Part shown: positions 10,512 through 22,388 of the stretch, piece after piece
Numbering within the stretch: the stretch's first letter is position 1
Layout of the letters: each line of letters opens with the position of its first letter
Source of the DNA: Moniliella sp. 'wahieum'
Taxonomy: Eukaryota; Basidiomycota; Moniliellomycetes; Moniliellales; Moniliellaceae
Length of the DNA stretch: 64,000 nt
Direction: 5' to 3'
Assembly: GCA_003971905.1 (NCBI GenBank)
Contig: RSEE01000002.1
Location: 434,001 to 498,000, forward strand
The notes under the pieces: generated by a model
Seen by the model: only the letters and a program-made list of their open reading frames with translations
Databases searched by the model: none
Told to the model about the DNA's origin: nothing
Made by a program: the position numbers and the translations under genes

Positions 10512-13500
10512 ATGCCCTCCTTTTTCCGCCGCAAAAACAGCGGCCGATCCCTCACCCCCGGCCTCCTGGGCCGCCTGGATGCGTCGGGCGAGGTGTGGGC
10601 CAATGGCCCCAGCCCCTCCGCTCCCGCCCAGACACCCTACGCTCCCTACGACCCCTACGCCTCCGCCTCTGCCCCCGCCCCCGCCCCCGCCTCCGCCACC
10701 CCTGCCGCCCTCCCACCCCCCTCCCCAGCGCTCGCCCTCGCCAGCCTCGCCTCCCTCCACTCCCCGGCCGTTCCACGCCCGCGCCCCCCCGCCGCTCCCC
10801 GGCCGCCCCCCCGCCCTCTGCCAGTGCCTCCTCCCCCACCCACCCCGCTCCCTCTCCCGCCCGCCCATCGCTCAGCCGCCGCGACAGCAGTGGCAGCCTC
10901 CGCGAACTGATCCAGGACGTGGGTATGCGCGCCCGCGATGGCCTGGCCAGTGTTGGCCGTCGTGCCTCCATGGACCGCCATCGTGCCGAGCCAAGCGTAG
11001 CGGAAAGGGACCCTTCCCACCTCACTTGCTCCTCTAGCAGCACCATCAACCGTCTTGCCCCTCCTTCTCGCAATCCTCTTGGCGGGCTCACCCGCGCAGC
11101 CAAAAGTGCCACTGACATCCGCTACGCTGGTCGCAGCTCCAGTCCCAACCCGCCTCCGCCCCCGCCACTCCCTTTTCTCCCCCACCCCTGCTCCTGCCCC
11201 ACTCAGCCCTACCCTCGCGTCTCCCTCCCACGCCGCCCATCCCCCTTCTGCCCGGCGCATCATCCAACGCACCGCCCGCACCAGCATGGAGAGTCTCCGC
11301 CGATTCGGGCGTAAAGCTTCTCTTTCTCGCCAGCCCGATCCGGCTCCCGCCCCGGCCGCTGCACCCCCACCGACATCGGCCCCAGCACCGGCACAGGCAC
11401 AGACACAGCAGGCCAGCCTAGCGCCCTTGCCAAACGACCGCACTTTCCGGCTCAGCTCGCAGTCGGGCCACCCATCTTCCCAAGGTTCCGATTCGCTCTG
11501 CTCGACGAGTCTGGACATGCGAATGGAGGAAGATGCGTGGGGCGACCCGTTTGCGGCCGACTCGTTACCGCCTGCGTCCAAGACGCCTACCACACCCTAT
11601 GCCAGCTTGACCAGCGCGGCACCCTATGGTAATGGTAGTTTATCCAACTCTCTGGCCCTAGCCCTGGGCCTGCCACTGCCCGCTCGGCCCGACGTATGCC
11701 CCGTCGCAGCATTCCGTCCATACCCAACCTAGTTGGCGATCGCCCCCTCACTCCTCCACGGCCCCCATCGCCAACCAAGGCCCCAACCGCTCCTTCTTCC
11801 CACCTCTTTCGACTCGCGGGGGCGGGGTAGGAATGAACTCTGCGCCTGCACCTGCACCTGCGTCGGCGTCGGCGTCGGCGTCTGCACCCAAATCTCTCGA
11901 TCGGGACGTGTCGCACGCTTCGGGCACGCGCTTAGGCCCCTTATCTGCCCCACGAACGTCCAATCCCGTACCGCCCTCTACGACCCAGTCGCACGGGTTT
12001 AGCTACGGGTACAGCTACAGCTACGGGCACGGGTCCGTCTACGGCCAGAGTCAAGGTCAGGGTCAGGGTCATACACCTCAAAAGAGCCATGGATCGTCCT
12101 CGGTCCTATCACGTTCCGCCTCGGGCGCTGCCTCGCTCGCTTCGTCTTACTCGACCAGCGCGACCACTACCGCAGGTGGCATGTCCCCCCACGTAGGCGC
12201 ACTGCCTAGCTCAGCACGTAAGTTGCCCCCCCTCGCTGAACCACCACACCAGCAGCGGGAGGGCGCGCATCACACCCACCCGCACCAAGGAAAGAGACTT
12301 GCCTGTACATGTACCCCCATCGCCTGGTCCTACGTACCCCCCACCTGCTGATTTGGCTGCAGCAGCTGCACCTGCAGCTGCGCCTGCGTCTGCGCTTGCG
12401 GCTGCGCCTGCGCCGGGACCGGTCAATGTGTACGATGGGTACGAGTCGCCCTTGGTGCCTGTGGCAGGAGGGGCAGGACAGGGTTCGACGTCCATCCGCC
12501 CACCTCTTGCCCCTACATCTGCATCTGCATCTGCATCTGCGGCGTCGGTACCTGCACCTGCGGCTACGGCCACCCATCCACCCAAGACGGTGGGTCTGGG
12601 CATCTCAGGTGTGAACATGGAGGCGACAACGGCGTCGCCGCAAGCGAATGCGCGGTAGAGTTAGCTTCCACTTCTGACTCGGTGGTGCGCTCCCACGTCC
12701 AGGCGGAGGCTTTACCTCCTTCATCTTCTGCTTCAGCTTCAGCTTCGACTTCGGCTTCGGGTTCGGCTTCGACTTATGTTCCTGCTTCGGCTTCGGGTTT
12801 GGCTTCGGCTTCAGCGTTCGATTCTGCGTTTGCGTCGGCGTTTGCTTTGGCTGCTGCTAGCACAGCTCGTCGGGACCCGGCCCTGTCGGGCCCCGTGTAC
12901 TTCCCCACTCGTGACCCGCAATCTGGACTGAGGCGCGAGTCAGCGTCAGCGCCAGCCCCAGCCCCAGCCCTAGCACCAGCCCTAGCACCAGCCCTAGCAC
13001 CAAGACCAGCACCAGCAGCAGCGCCAGCACCAGCAGCAGAACCGGAGCCAGAGCTCGAGGCAGAGGCGCCAGGGGATGCACATACAGCTATGCCGCCACC
13101 GCCGCCGCTTACGCTGACGGCGGCTCCGCAGTTAACGCTGGACGGACTGGACTTTGGTTCGGACCTGGGCTCGTCGCTCGGGCTCGGGTGGATGGCTGGC
13201 ACCCGGCATGGGAGTCGTCGTCTCCCGACCTTAAGTTGGATCGCGACCTGGATCGGAGTCGCGACCTGGATCGGGCTCGGGGTCTGGATCGGAGTGGCGC
13301 AGCCCAAGCCGATGCAGTGACACCCGCGCCCGATCCGGACCACGCACCTAGCGCACCTAGCCCGAGCCGCAACCCAGAACTTGGTCTGCAACCTGAGCCG
13401 CGAGTGTCCTTGACCCCGCGTCCGAACCCGAGTCCGAGTCCGAGTCCCAGTCCAAGACCCGGCTTGAGCCCAAGGCCTGCCCTGGGTCCCGTCCCGAGTG

Positions 13501-13976
13501 CTCAGTGGGCTTTGTCCCCATCCCCATCCCCAGCCCCGGCCCCGGTGGACCCGTGTGTCGTGTCTGCCGCGTCTGCCCCGCCAGCCCCACGTGCCCCATC
13601 TACCCCACCTGCGCCACCTGCGCCACCTGCTCCGCCAATCCCGTTCTCCCCCCCCGCGCCGTCTGCCGCGTTCACGCCGCTCACGCCGGCTACGCCGTTG
13701 ACCCCGTCGGATCCGTTTGCGCGTGCGTCGATGGAGGGGGAGGTGGAGGAGGTGAGGGGTACGAGTCGAGTGCTGCGCTGGAAGGCTTGATGGATGCCTT
13801 GGTGAATGGGTTGGATGATGGTGAGGAGGATGGGGAAGGCGAAGGCGAAGGCGAAGGCGAGGAAGAGGACGAGTTGGGTGTCGATCTGGCAGAGTCGGAT
13901 GCTGAGATTCGTAGAGTCACAGCTCGCTTAGCTGCTCATACCAATACTCACACCCACACTACTACTACTTACACGA

Positions 13977-14007
<31 letters not shown>

Positions 14008-15770
14008 TGGATCTGGATCTGGATCTGGATCTGGATCCTCTTCTTCGCCCGCTACGGCTACCGCGCGCGCATACTCGCCCCCGCCCGCCGCGGCGCGGCG
14101 ATCAAGCAGTATGCGCCGCTCGAGCCACGCGAGCGCACGTTGGTCGGTCGAATCAGGCACCAAACGTAAAAAGCCCACACCGCTCGACCTCGACTTGGAC
14201 CAGTACCCTTTACCTTCCCCTAGCGTCGGAACACCTATCCCCCACAGCAGCCGACAGAGGATCAGGTGCCCGTCTCGCCTGCTGCACTTGCACCTGCGTC
14301 TGCACCGGCACCTGCACCTGCACCTGCACCTGCACCTGCACCTGCACCTGCACCTGCGGATGCGCCTGCTACCGATACGCTTGCACCGTGCCTGAGGTAG
14401 CACCTACGGTTGCTCCTGCCGTCGCCCCTGCTCCTGCGGTTGCTCCTGCGGTTGCTCCTGCGGTTGAGGTTGCGCCTGCACCGGCGCCTGCACCTGCACC
14501 TGCACCTGCACCTGCGGCTGAGGTTGTGCCTGCTGTTGCGCCTGCACCTGCACTTGCACCGGCGCCTGCACCCGCACCTGTGGCTGAGGTGCCTGCGGCT
14601 GAGGTTGCGCCTGTGGCTTCGCCGGTGTTGCCAGTCGACTCAACCATCGATCCAGCTAAGTTGCTGCCTGACGTGCGAAATCTAGGTACGTTGCCTATTT
14701 CCCTCTTTTCTTGTTGCTGCACGCAGCATGCAGATGAGGCGTGTGGAGTGGTGGGATGGTGTGATCTGACGATATGTATTGTGATTGGCAGCGCCCTATC
14801 TATCGAGTTTCCGAGCCGATGAGTTGTATACCAACCTTTCGATCATTGGCGAAGGCGAATGTGGCGATGTGTACTGCGCCGATACGCAGCGGCATGGTCC
14901 GGCACAGCAAGTGGCCATCAAATGGTCCGACGCAACACGGACGCTGGCCAGGCGCGCCTGGCGCACCTCGTTCGGAACTGGCGCTGTGGAGCCAAGTGAA
15001 GAGCGAGTACGTGGTGCAGTGGTACGGCGCACTGATGGTGCCCGGTACCACTGAAGCCGAGATGGGGATGAACATGAACATGGAGATGGGGATGAACATG
15101 AACACGAACATGAGCTTGGGGGGGGAGATGAACATGGACTTGTGGTTGGTGCAAGAGCTGATGGACCGGAGTGTGGCGGACGTGTTGGCGGCCGTGATGG
15201 AATCGTCGAGTTCAGTGGACATGGAATGGTCCGAAGCCCACCTTGCGCGGATCGTATCCGATACGGCGGCCGGGCTGGCGCACCTGCACCAAGCTGGCAT
15301 TGTGCACCGCGACTGTCGTTCAGACAACTTACTGATGAGTGCTGATGGACGAACCAAAGTGGCCGACTTTACGCATGCTGCCTCGCTGCTGCAGGGCCGA
15401 CGACGGAGCATCGTCGGCACGCCCTTCTGGATGGCGCCCGAGGTGATTCGGGGCCAACCATACCAGAAGTGGACGTATGGTCCTTAGGCGCGGTGCTGTA
15501 CGAGTTGGCCGAAGGCGCCCAGCGTACATTGACCTCTCGCCCCGCGACGCCGTCAGCTTGCTTGCCAACCAGGGCTTGCCCCCACTCCAAGTGGCTAGCC
15601 GATGGTCCAATGCGCTGCGCTCCCTCCTCGCCGCGCTGAGCGAGATGGACGCTTCCCGCCGGCCCGCCGCGGCCGACGTGGTGCTCTCGCCGTTTTGCCA
15701 GCAAAAGGCTTCCACCGCGGACATGGCCCGCCTGCTGGCCACCGTGCACGCGGTCGAACGGGGCCAGTGA
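10512..15770 (+). CDS. Ste20/PAK-like protein kinase with very long Pro/Ala-rich N-terminus; atypical active site
   Basis: The ATG at 10512 opens MPSFFRRKNSGRSLTPGLLG. About 1,400 codons of Pro/Ala/Ser low complexity follow, with scattered ordered motifs (SLRELIQDVGMRARDGLASV, TSMESLRRFGRKASLSR). The reading frame changes many times here, so the extent is a locus estimate. An intron at 14686-14791 (GTACGT...CAG) joins PDVRNL to APYLSSFRADELY. The kinase domain has a glycine loop GEGECGDVY, VAIK at 14911-14922, catalytic loop HRDCRSDN (Asp at 15310-15312), and DFT in place of DFG at 15364-15372. Then come GTPFWMAPEV (activation loop/APE), VDVWSLGAVLYELAEG and a C-lobe ending in stop at 15768-15770. 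The GTPFWMAPEV signature and VDVWSLG are Ste20/PAK-like. Odd points are DFT for DFG, Arg for the catalytic-loop Lys, and a Met/Asn-rich insert (about 15060-15140) before the hinge. Activity is therefore uncertain. No CRIB domain was seen, but it could be hidden by the frame breaks. Confidence 0.75.
14289..14600 (+). repeat. In-gene GCACCT / GCTCCT hexamer repeats coding Ala-Pro
   Basis: Long runs of 6-bp units (GCACCT, GCTCCT and close variants) coding alternating Ala-Pro in the presumed frame. The same DNA is open in all frames, which explains the many long overlapping shadows here. Confidence 0.7.
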
Positions 15771-16225
15771 GCACGCGGGGGTGCGTCTCAGGATGTATAT
15801 GCATGATGTACCTAGCAAGCAACTAGCCCTAGCATCCAACATAGCCTGGTGTATTCGTAGTAGCACAAGTAGGACGCACTCGTCGTGGATCTGATCTGGG
15901 AAGATGAGATGGAGATGGCCGCCCGGCGGGCGCGGGGTAGATTGGGGAGACGGCGGCGGGGGGGCAGGCGGCCAGCGGTTACTAATGTTTCACGCAAAGC
16001 GCAGGTGCGCTGTGCTCTGAGCGGACGCCGCGGAGATGATCGCCGCGCGGAGATGGGGAGAGGAGTGCTAGTCCAGCTAGTCCCGCCGCTTGCCGCCCCC
16101 CGCTAATCGTGTACCATCGCTTACATATCGCAGCATCCACCCCCGTCACGTGACGCCCCTGGCCGCCCAGCCGCCCATCACGCGCCCGCCCCCCCGTCTT
16201 TCCCACCACCGCCGCCGGGCAAAGC
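15771..16225. other. Intergenic spacer
   Basis: About 450 bases between the kinase stop and the next plausible ATG. No motif is confidently recognised. The 3' half is C-rich, like the leaders of other genes here. Confidence 0.45.
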
Positions 16226-17781
16226 ATGCCCCCCGCCGCACACGCCCGCCCGCCTAGCAGCCATGCGCACCCCCGCCGACTCCCCCCTCCGATGCGCCCT
16301 CCCCTCCCCGCCCCCGCCCCACGCCCCCGCCCCCCCGCCGCAAGCGCGGCGTCCTCGGCGGCTGGCTCTCCATGGCCCCGCTCGAACACACCGAGCCCGA
16401 CCCGGGCCCCTCGCCCTCCCCGCCTCCCGCGACGGCCTCCTGCCCCCGACGACGCCGCCGCCGCTCGTCCGCCTCCTTCTACGACCCGCTCCGCCCCGGC
16501 CTCGTCTCCTCCTCCCTCATCTCCCGCCACGGCAGCGTCCTCTCCCCCGCCGACTCCTCCGTCCCCGACTCGGACGACGGCATCGACGGCGACCACAGCC
16601 GTGACCACAGCCGCACCGCCTCCCCCGATGCCTCCCCCACCGATACCGACGGCGAGGGCCAACCGTTTGACTATCGTTCTCTCCTCCGCCCCATCAGCTT
16701 TGGCACCCACCGCCCCTCGGCGGCGGCGCGGCGGCGGCGGCGCCAGGCGCAAGAGTACCCTCCCCTCCCGTTTTGCCAATCCTCCACCCCAGCCTCAGCC
16801 CAGGCTTCACTCTCTCTCGTCTCCAGCGGCACGCCCTCTCGGGCCCAGAGCCAGCACCCAAGCGCCCAAGGCGGTGCGCCAGGTCAGCTCGAACCCCCTC
16901 CCGGTCTGCTTCCGGTCGATCCCCATCGTCGTCGCAAGCATCGGCGGCGAACCAAGGTCATTCTCACCCCGCGCGGCAACAACCACATTGTCAATGGCGG
17001 CGGTGGTCTCAAGATGACTGGCGTCGAGTGGAGCGGCAAGACATTGGTGGCTGTCGAGCAGGAATGGAACGACTGGGCAAAAAGGAGTGGATGTCCTACT
17101 CGCCCGATCCTGACTATCTCTCTCGCCGGCTGGAAGCGCTTCGGAAAAACCTCGATGCCCAAGAACGAGAAGACCAATGGAGAGCGGAACAAGGGTTTGG
17201 CCCACTGTACCAACACAAGCGCTGGATTGGACCCGACTACCCTTCCACCCCTCCCTCGCCCGCTTCCCCCAAGAAACGCTTTCCCCAACCTTCTGCTTCC
17301 TCGCCTGCTCTCGTCGTGGCCGCCAAGGAACCAAGTGTTTCCCACCTCTCTTCCCTCCCTGCGCTCCCTCCCCGCCGGCCCTGCCCAACAGGCAGCCGCC
17401 ACGTTATCTTCTCTTCCCGCCTCGCCCCTCGGCCCCCCGGCAGCACCGGGGCCCAGGCGCTGCAGCACGACAAGTCCTCCTCCTCTATCCCAAGACCCCT
17501 GGCACGCTTCCTCAAAGTCAATGAACCCATTGAGAATGCGGGTACCGCATGCGCCCATGGTATCCCCGCCGGCTACGCCCGAGCGAAAGGCCGTCGCGCT
17601 CGGGAGCGACTCGGAGGATGAGAGCAGCAATACCACCTCCTCGACACCGGAAGATTATGAGATGACCAATGCGCTCGCTCAGTTCCAGCTTCGACCGCCT
17701 ACCGTGCTCACCCAACCAGCGTCGTCGCCGCCGGTGGGCGAGATGGGTGGGTCGCCAGCTTCGCCCCTACGCCGTCGGTAG
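16226..17781 (+). CDS. Unknown Pro/Ser-rich protein (possibly the N-terminal part of the next locus)
   Basis: The start is uncertain (ATG 16226 chosen). Real-looking coding is split among frames. One holds KRGVLGGWLSMAPLEHTEPD, YDPLRPGLVSSSLISRHGSV and FDYRSLLRPISFGTHRPS. Another holds TKVILTPRGNNHIVNGGGGL and MTGVEWSGKTLVAVEQEWND. A third has MSYSPDPDYLSRRLEALRKN, then WIGPDYPSTPPSPASPKKRF. A C-terminal run ends EDYEMTNALAQFQL before a stop at 17779-17781. No known domain is recognised. The frame downstream continues in the same style, so this and the acetyltransferase may be one protein interrupted only by lost bases. Function unknown. Confidence 0.45.
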
Positions 17782-17827
17782 GACCTACGGTGGCGCCGGC
17801 GCCTCCGCCTACACAGGCGTTTAGTCA

Positions 17828-19600
17828 ATGGGGTGCCTCGACCACTGCTCCATCGCCACCCGCACCGCCGAGCAACGCGCTAAGGCCGAACGAGCGGCAC
17901 AGTTGGCGCGTGCGGCGTCGCAGATGCCGATCGTCTGTTCAAAGCGCTGCACGGGTCGATTATGCGTCGCAGCAGGACGCTTGCAGCAACGCGTTACGAT
18001 TCGCGATGCGCGTCGGTCCGACTTGGAGCAGATAGCCGATTTGCATTGTCTCTTTGGCGAGCTGGACGACCAACCGGACGAAGATGCCTTGTTTCTCAAT
18101 CGCGACAATTACACTACCTCCGCAACGTTTTACTGCGCTTGTTGGTCGATGAAAATTACGTTGCTGTTGTGGTGTGGCCAAACCTTTGCCCGAACCTTCG
18201 GCCCCAATTCACATTCCTCGCTCTACCGACAATCAGGGTCCTCCACCTTTGTTCTCCCGCGCGAAAAGGCTATCCCAGAAGAAGATGAGCTGGCTACGCG
18301 ACCAGCTTCCCCTCTGCTCGACCATCTGGGCTTGTCGCCGCCCCCCCTGCTGTGCTGCTGCTGCTTCTGCCGCGCCAAACCAGTTGGACCAGCCTACGCA
18401 ATCGCCATCGCCATCGCCATCGCCCACGCGCGAGCAAACTAGGTTGAACCATACCTTGCACTCGGACCGCACCCACGACAGTGACAGTCGTCCTGTCCCG
18501 ATCCCTGCCCCGGTCTCGCCTGCAGTAGGACCCGAAGCAAGGTTGGCACGGTCCCCTGCGCCGAGTCCGGCCAGGGGCGGGGGCAGTGCTGGAGCGCCCG
18601 TGTCGGGATCGGCTTCGCCTCGCCTGTGTCGGGGGTGGGCGCAGGGCAGCCGGTCACGACAAGACTTTGATGGGTTGGTTGGGCCCGCTCGGTCCGTGGT
18701 ATCGGAGGATGCGGTTACGGACCGGCCGAAGTCGGCCGCAGGTGGGTTGCTAGATGCCGATGCGGCGCCCGTGGCGACAGATACGATTCCCGGACCAGAG
18801 TATTTAGCGCCTCGCCGTTACAGCGGGTTATGGCGACTGCGCCCCCACGTGGTCGGCCTATGGAACGCGAAATCATCTCGGCCGTAGCGACGGCCAACAT
18901 ATGTTACCACCACCGCCGATCGAGTCATTTGATTTGCCCCATGGCGAGGCTGGCGGACCCATGGTCGAAGGGATCGGATGGGCGAAGAGGCGTGCTCGAC
19001 AATCCATATCTTGACCTTATCGGTCCTCTCGACGGAGCGGCACCAAGGTCTGGGCATGTGGTTGGTCGAGACGTTGGTGGACCGCGCTCGTGCTCGCTTA
19101 CTCGACCAACATCGTATAGCTACACGATGGCACCGCGCAGATCGCGAGTTGCGCCAGGCTCAAAGCTCTACCCGTCAAGTCACTTGGCTAGCCAACGTAC
19201 CTCTCGTCCCAGTAGTCGCGCAACTAGCCAAGACCGCGTATCTACCCTCCTTCCCTCCCTTCACTTGCCCCTCATGCTCCCCCCCATGCTCCTGCTCCTG
19301 CTCCTGCTCATGGCCAACTTTCCCAATCTGCAGCTGGGACTGCGTCCCAGTCCACCGCTACGCACTTGGCACGTGCTTCGTGGCTGTTATCGCGCGGCAC
19401 GCCGCGTATCAAGGTAGGTGCGAAGTGCATCCGTCGCAACGCGCGCTCGGCACTTGTTTGAACGTCTTGGCTTCCACCCTTCTTCGACGGAAACAGGCTA
19501 TTACCGCGGCGACCGCCGTATTCCTTCCGTCCCGCCTCATGCCTGGCGGTCAGGACGCGCTCAAGTTCGAAAAGTGGCTCTAGTTGCCCTGTGGGGGTGA
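17828..19600 (+). CDS. GNAT N-acetyltransferase, Naa50-like, with a large internal insertion
   Basis: The GNAT fold can be followed in pieces. The beta1/alpha1 start is RVTIRDARRSDLEQIADLHC (near 17990). NVLLRLLVDENYVAVVVWP (near 18140) resembles beta2-beta4. Then TLSVLSTERHQGLGMWLVET at about 19010-19070 is the acetyl-CoA-binding motif A (R/Q-x-x-G-x-G/A pattern, here RHQGLG) with its helix. Finally ARHLFERLGFHPSSTETGYY near 19450-19510 is the beta6/alpha4 element (A..LFERLGF), with a tail like the Naa50 tail ending in stop at 19598-19600. Naa50 acetylates protein N-termini, usually with the NatA complex on ribosomes. About 800 bases of Ser/Pro low complexity lie between the beta4-like and motif A segments, and more lie before the last element. 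That is unusual for a fold of about 160 residues. Several frame changes are present. Family assignment is moderate and the subfamily tentative. Confidence 0.6.
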
Positions 19601-20056
19601 AGGGTGTGTGGATCCTGCTGTTGCTCTTGAGTTTGCTCTTGAGTTTGCTCTTGAGTTGCTCTTGAGTTTGCTTTACTCTTGCTCTTAGTTGTTTGTTGCT
19701 CTGGCCATCCTGCGGGCTGCCTGTGGATCGGTTGGTCTGTCTGTCTGTCTGTCTATCGGGGGTCTTGGTCTTGGTCTGAGTGAGGGACGGAGAGGTGGGG
19801 TGTAAGCGCGCGGACTGGGTGTGTGGGCTGGCCGAACCATCTGTTTGTTGGGTGTGTGGGCGTGTGGTGGTAGACGCAGCAAGGCGATAGCAGCGGTACT
19901 CTCGATAGCCGCCACAGATAATCGACAATCAATAACCGACAATCAATAACCGACAATCGATGGGATGCCGCGCGCGGGGCACAGCGCCGCCCAGACGCAC
20001 TCGGTTTACCGATTACTTTTACCTTCGGCGCTTGGTCCGCTGCCTCTCGGCCCACC
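19601..20056. other. Intergenic spacer with microsatellites
   Basis: A 12-bp repeat TTGCTCTTGAGT (about 19618-19680, with some units one T short) and a (CTGT)n run at 19735-19754. Otherwise no feature is recognised. It should hold the promoter of the FYVE gene. Confidence 0.6.
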
Positions 20057-22388
20057 ATGTCTGCGCCCAGCCAGTCCAGCCCCAGCCGCAGCACCAACGC
20101 CACCGGCAACGGCACAGCACTGGCTACGCGCCTACCAGCGCCGCCACCGCCCCTCCCCCAGCACCGCCAGCAGCAGCACCACTACCACCACCACCACCAT
20201 CCCGTCCCACCACCCCCACCCCGCTCCCCCCTCGCCCCTCACCCCTCCTCCTCTGTCCGCCTCGCCAGCGCCCCCCGCACCCGCACCCGTACCCGCATCC
20301 TGCCCCGCCCCCCGGACCCGCACTCGCTCTCGCTCCCCCGCCTCGATCCCGCCTTGCCTCTGGTCCTGCCTCTGGTCCTGCCTCTGGCCTGCCTCTGGCC
20401 CTGCCTCTGGTCCTGCCTCTGGCCCCGCTTCTGGTCCTGCCTCGGGCCGAGCCTTGGCCCGCCTTTGCCCACACCCGTTCGGCCTCAGCTGGCTTCCCCG
20501 CCTCCGCCCCCGTCCATGTACGTTCTGCCTCGGGACTCTCCCTGTCCTCCCGGCGGCGGCTGCCCTGCGCTCGTCAGCGTCGACACCAGTACCTGCTTTC
20601 GCCTTTCGGCGCATACACATCCACACACCCATCCACATCCACATACACCCACACCCACATCTACGCCTAAACCTGTACCATGCCATTCGCCTGCGCCTGC
20701 ACTCGCGCATGCACCTGCATCGCCGTCGGTGTTGTCCCGTTCCCCCCTGCCCCCAGCGGGCACCGGCACGGGGGTCAGTCGGACGATCACGCACGCCTTC
20801 TTAGAAGCGCGTCGGGCGCGTCGGCGGCGCCGGTTCGGCGCGAGGCAGAGCTGAGCGAGCAGCGGTCGTTGCGTCGACTGGAGAAGCTGGTGCGGCTGCA
20901 CCTTGATGCGCGCGAGCTAGGTGAGCAGGGGGGGAGCGGGCGGGGCGGTTTGGCGGGCCGACTGCAGGAGCGCGAACGGGCTCGGCAACGTCAAGTGTTT
21001 GTACGAGAAGGCGAGCAGGACTTGGTATCGTGGGTACGGATGGGTCGGTGCAAGCTAAGCGATGCGCCTGTGCCATACCATTCGGTTTGACCCGCGGCGT
21101 TCGGAGGCACCATTGTCGTTGTGTGGGCAGGTGTGTGCGCGACGTATGCTGGTCGCAATGAGGAACCGAGCACGGAGCGGGACAAGGTCCAGACCGCTTG
21201 GTCTGTCTGTTCTGCCTCTGCCCCCGAATCTCCCGAATCCCCTCAAACACCCGAACGGTGCTCGGGCTTGATCCAAATCAACCCGCACACGCTCTTTGTC
21301 GCACACGAGTTCGATCCCATTCGTCTGCCCTTTGGCCCGCGACCAAGTGCCCTGCCCACCACACTCGCCTCCGATGCTGATGTCGATGCCGATACCAGTG
21401 CCCAGGCCCAGGGCGATGGCCAAACCCCGCCCCAGCCCGGTTGATACCCGAATCTGCCGCGCGTGCAAGGCAATCGTCAATCGCGCGCAGTACATGATGC
21501 TTCCCGATGAGCCGCCTACGTCCCCCCACCCAGTCGCTGCGCCGGCGTATGTGCGCGTCGCAGCCGAACTGGAAAAGTTGGAGGCTCAAATCAATTCCGC
21601 CCTGCCCGAGTTCCAGGAGATGGTGCTCGGCTAGGTAGGTCCCTAACTCCCCCCCCCCCTTCACCTGCTCCTTCCCCCCCTCCCCCTCGATCTGCAGGAA
21701 TAGAACAGCCACTGACGAATTGCGACTTGGATGGGACAGAAAGGCACATGTTGGCCTGGTGAGTGGGAGCAGTACGCCGTCGGGCTTGGCTGACATGGCG
21801 ACCCAAAAGGCCGAGGCGAAGAAACGAGTGCAACTGCATGCGCAGCAACGTGACGCTGCGGCCGCACGTCGTAAGTTGCTTGGCTTGTTTGGCGAGTACG
21901 AACGTCTGGCACGTCGCGTTCGTCCGCTCCGGGACAAGACTTGGCTGACGCACATCGACGCGTACGTCAATCCATCTGGTCCCGCGCTAACTTGTTCCTT
22001 CACAAACGTACGTCTTTTCTCCCTTTGCCTTTTCCTTGTGGTGCTCGTTGCCAGCCTGACACGTCTCTCTCTCCTACCGAGCTGTTTCCGCTTCAAGCTG
22101 CCAAGTTTGGCAAGGACAGGTCCGTGTCGGAAGCGGGACCGGGACGCCATCCGAGGACCCAGCTTCGGCCAGGCCGAACAGGAGACCCACGCGCAAAACC
22201 AACTCTTGGCTGTCCTGGCCGAACAGGCGACCCAAGTGCAACAGTTTCTCCTCGAAGCCAAGGCAGCACGGCGATGGGACGATGCATCGGCACTGGAAAA
22301 GAGTTTGGCCGAGTTGCAGGGAGAGATGCGCAACTTGATGGTCTCCCTTCCGCGCACGGCGATGGCCAAGAGCGCAGGGCTGGCTTAG
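20057..22388 (+). CDS. PEP7: Vac1/Pep7 (rabenosyn-like) FYVE endosomal protein
   Basis: Vac1/Pep7 binds PI3P and Rab5-type GTPases and links tethering to the Vps45 SM protein on endosomes. ATG 20057 gives MSAPSQSSPSRSTNATGNGT, followed by His/Pro/Leu low complexity and a basic coiled region (ITHAFLEARRARRRRR; EQRSLRRLEKLVRLHLDARE). The FYVE finger is clear at 21063-21140: CACAIPFGLTRGVRRHHCR then CGQV.CA, matching the CxxC ... R(R/K)HHCRxCG signature once two single lost bases are allowed for. The last Cys pair (RICRACKAIVNR, about 21450-21485) is about 100 residues further on, beyond an acidic/Pro-rich insert. C-terminal coiled coils follow (EYVRVAAELEKLEAQI-like, LLGLFGEYERLARRVRPL) and a Rab-binding helical pair (VLAEQATQVQQFLLEAKAAR, DDASALEKSLAELQ), with stop at 22386-22388. 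Frame changes are at least six. Confidence 0.8.

Noticed and set aside
10155-11593. Long minus-strand Gly/Arg-rich frames opposite the kinase N-terminus
   Set aside because: Antisense of Pro/Ala-coding repeats gives Gly/Arg/Ala runs automatically; no start context or ordered motif.
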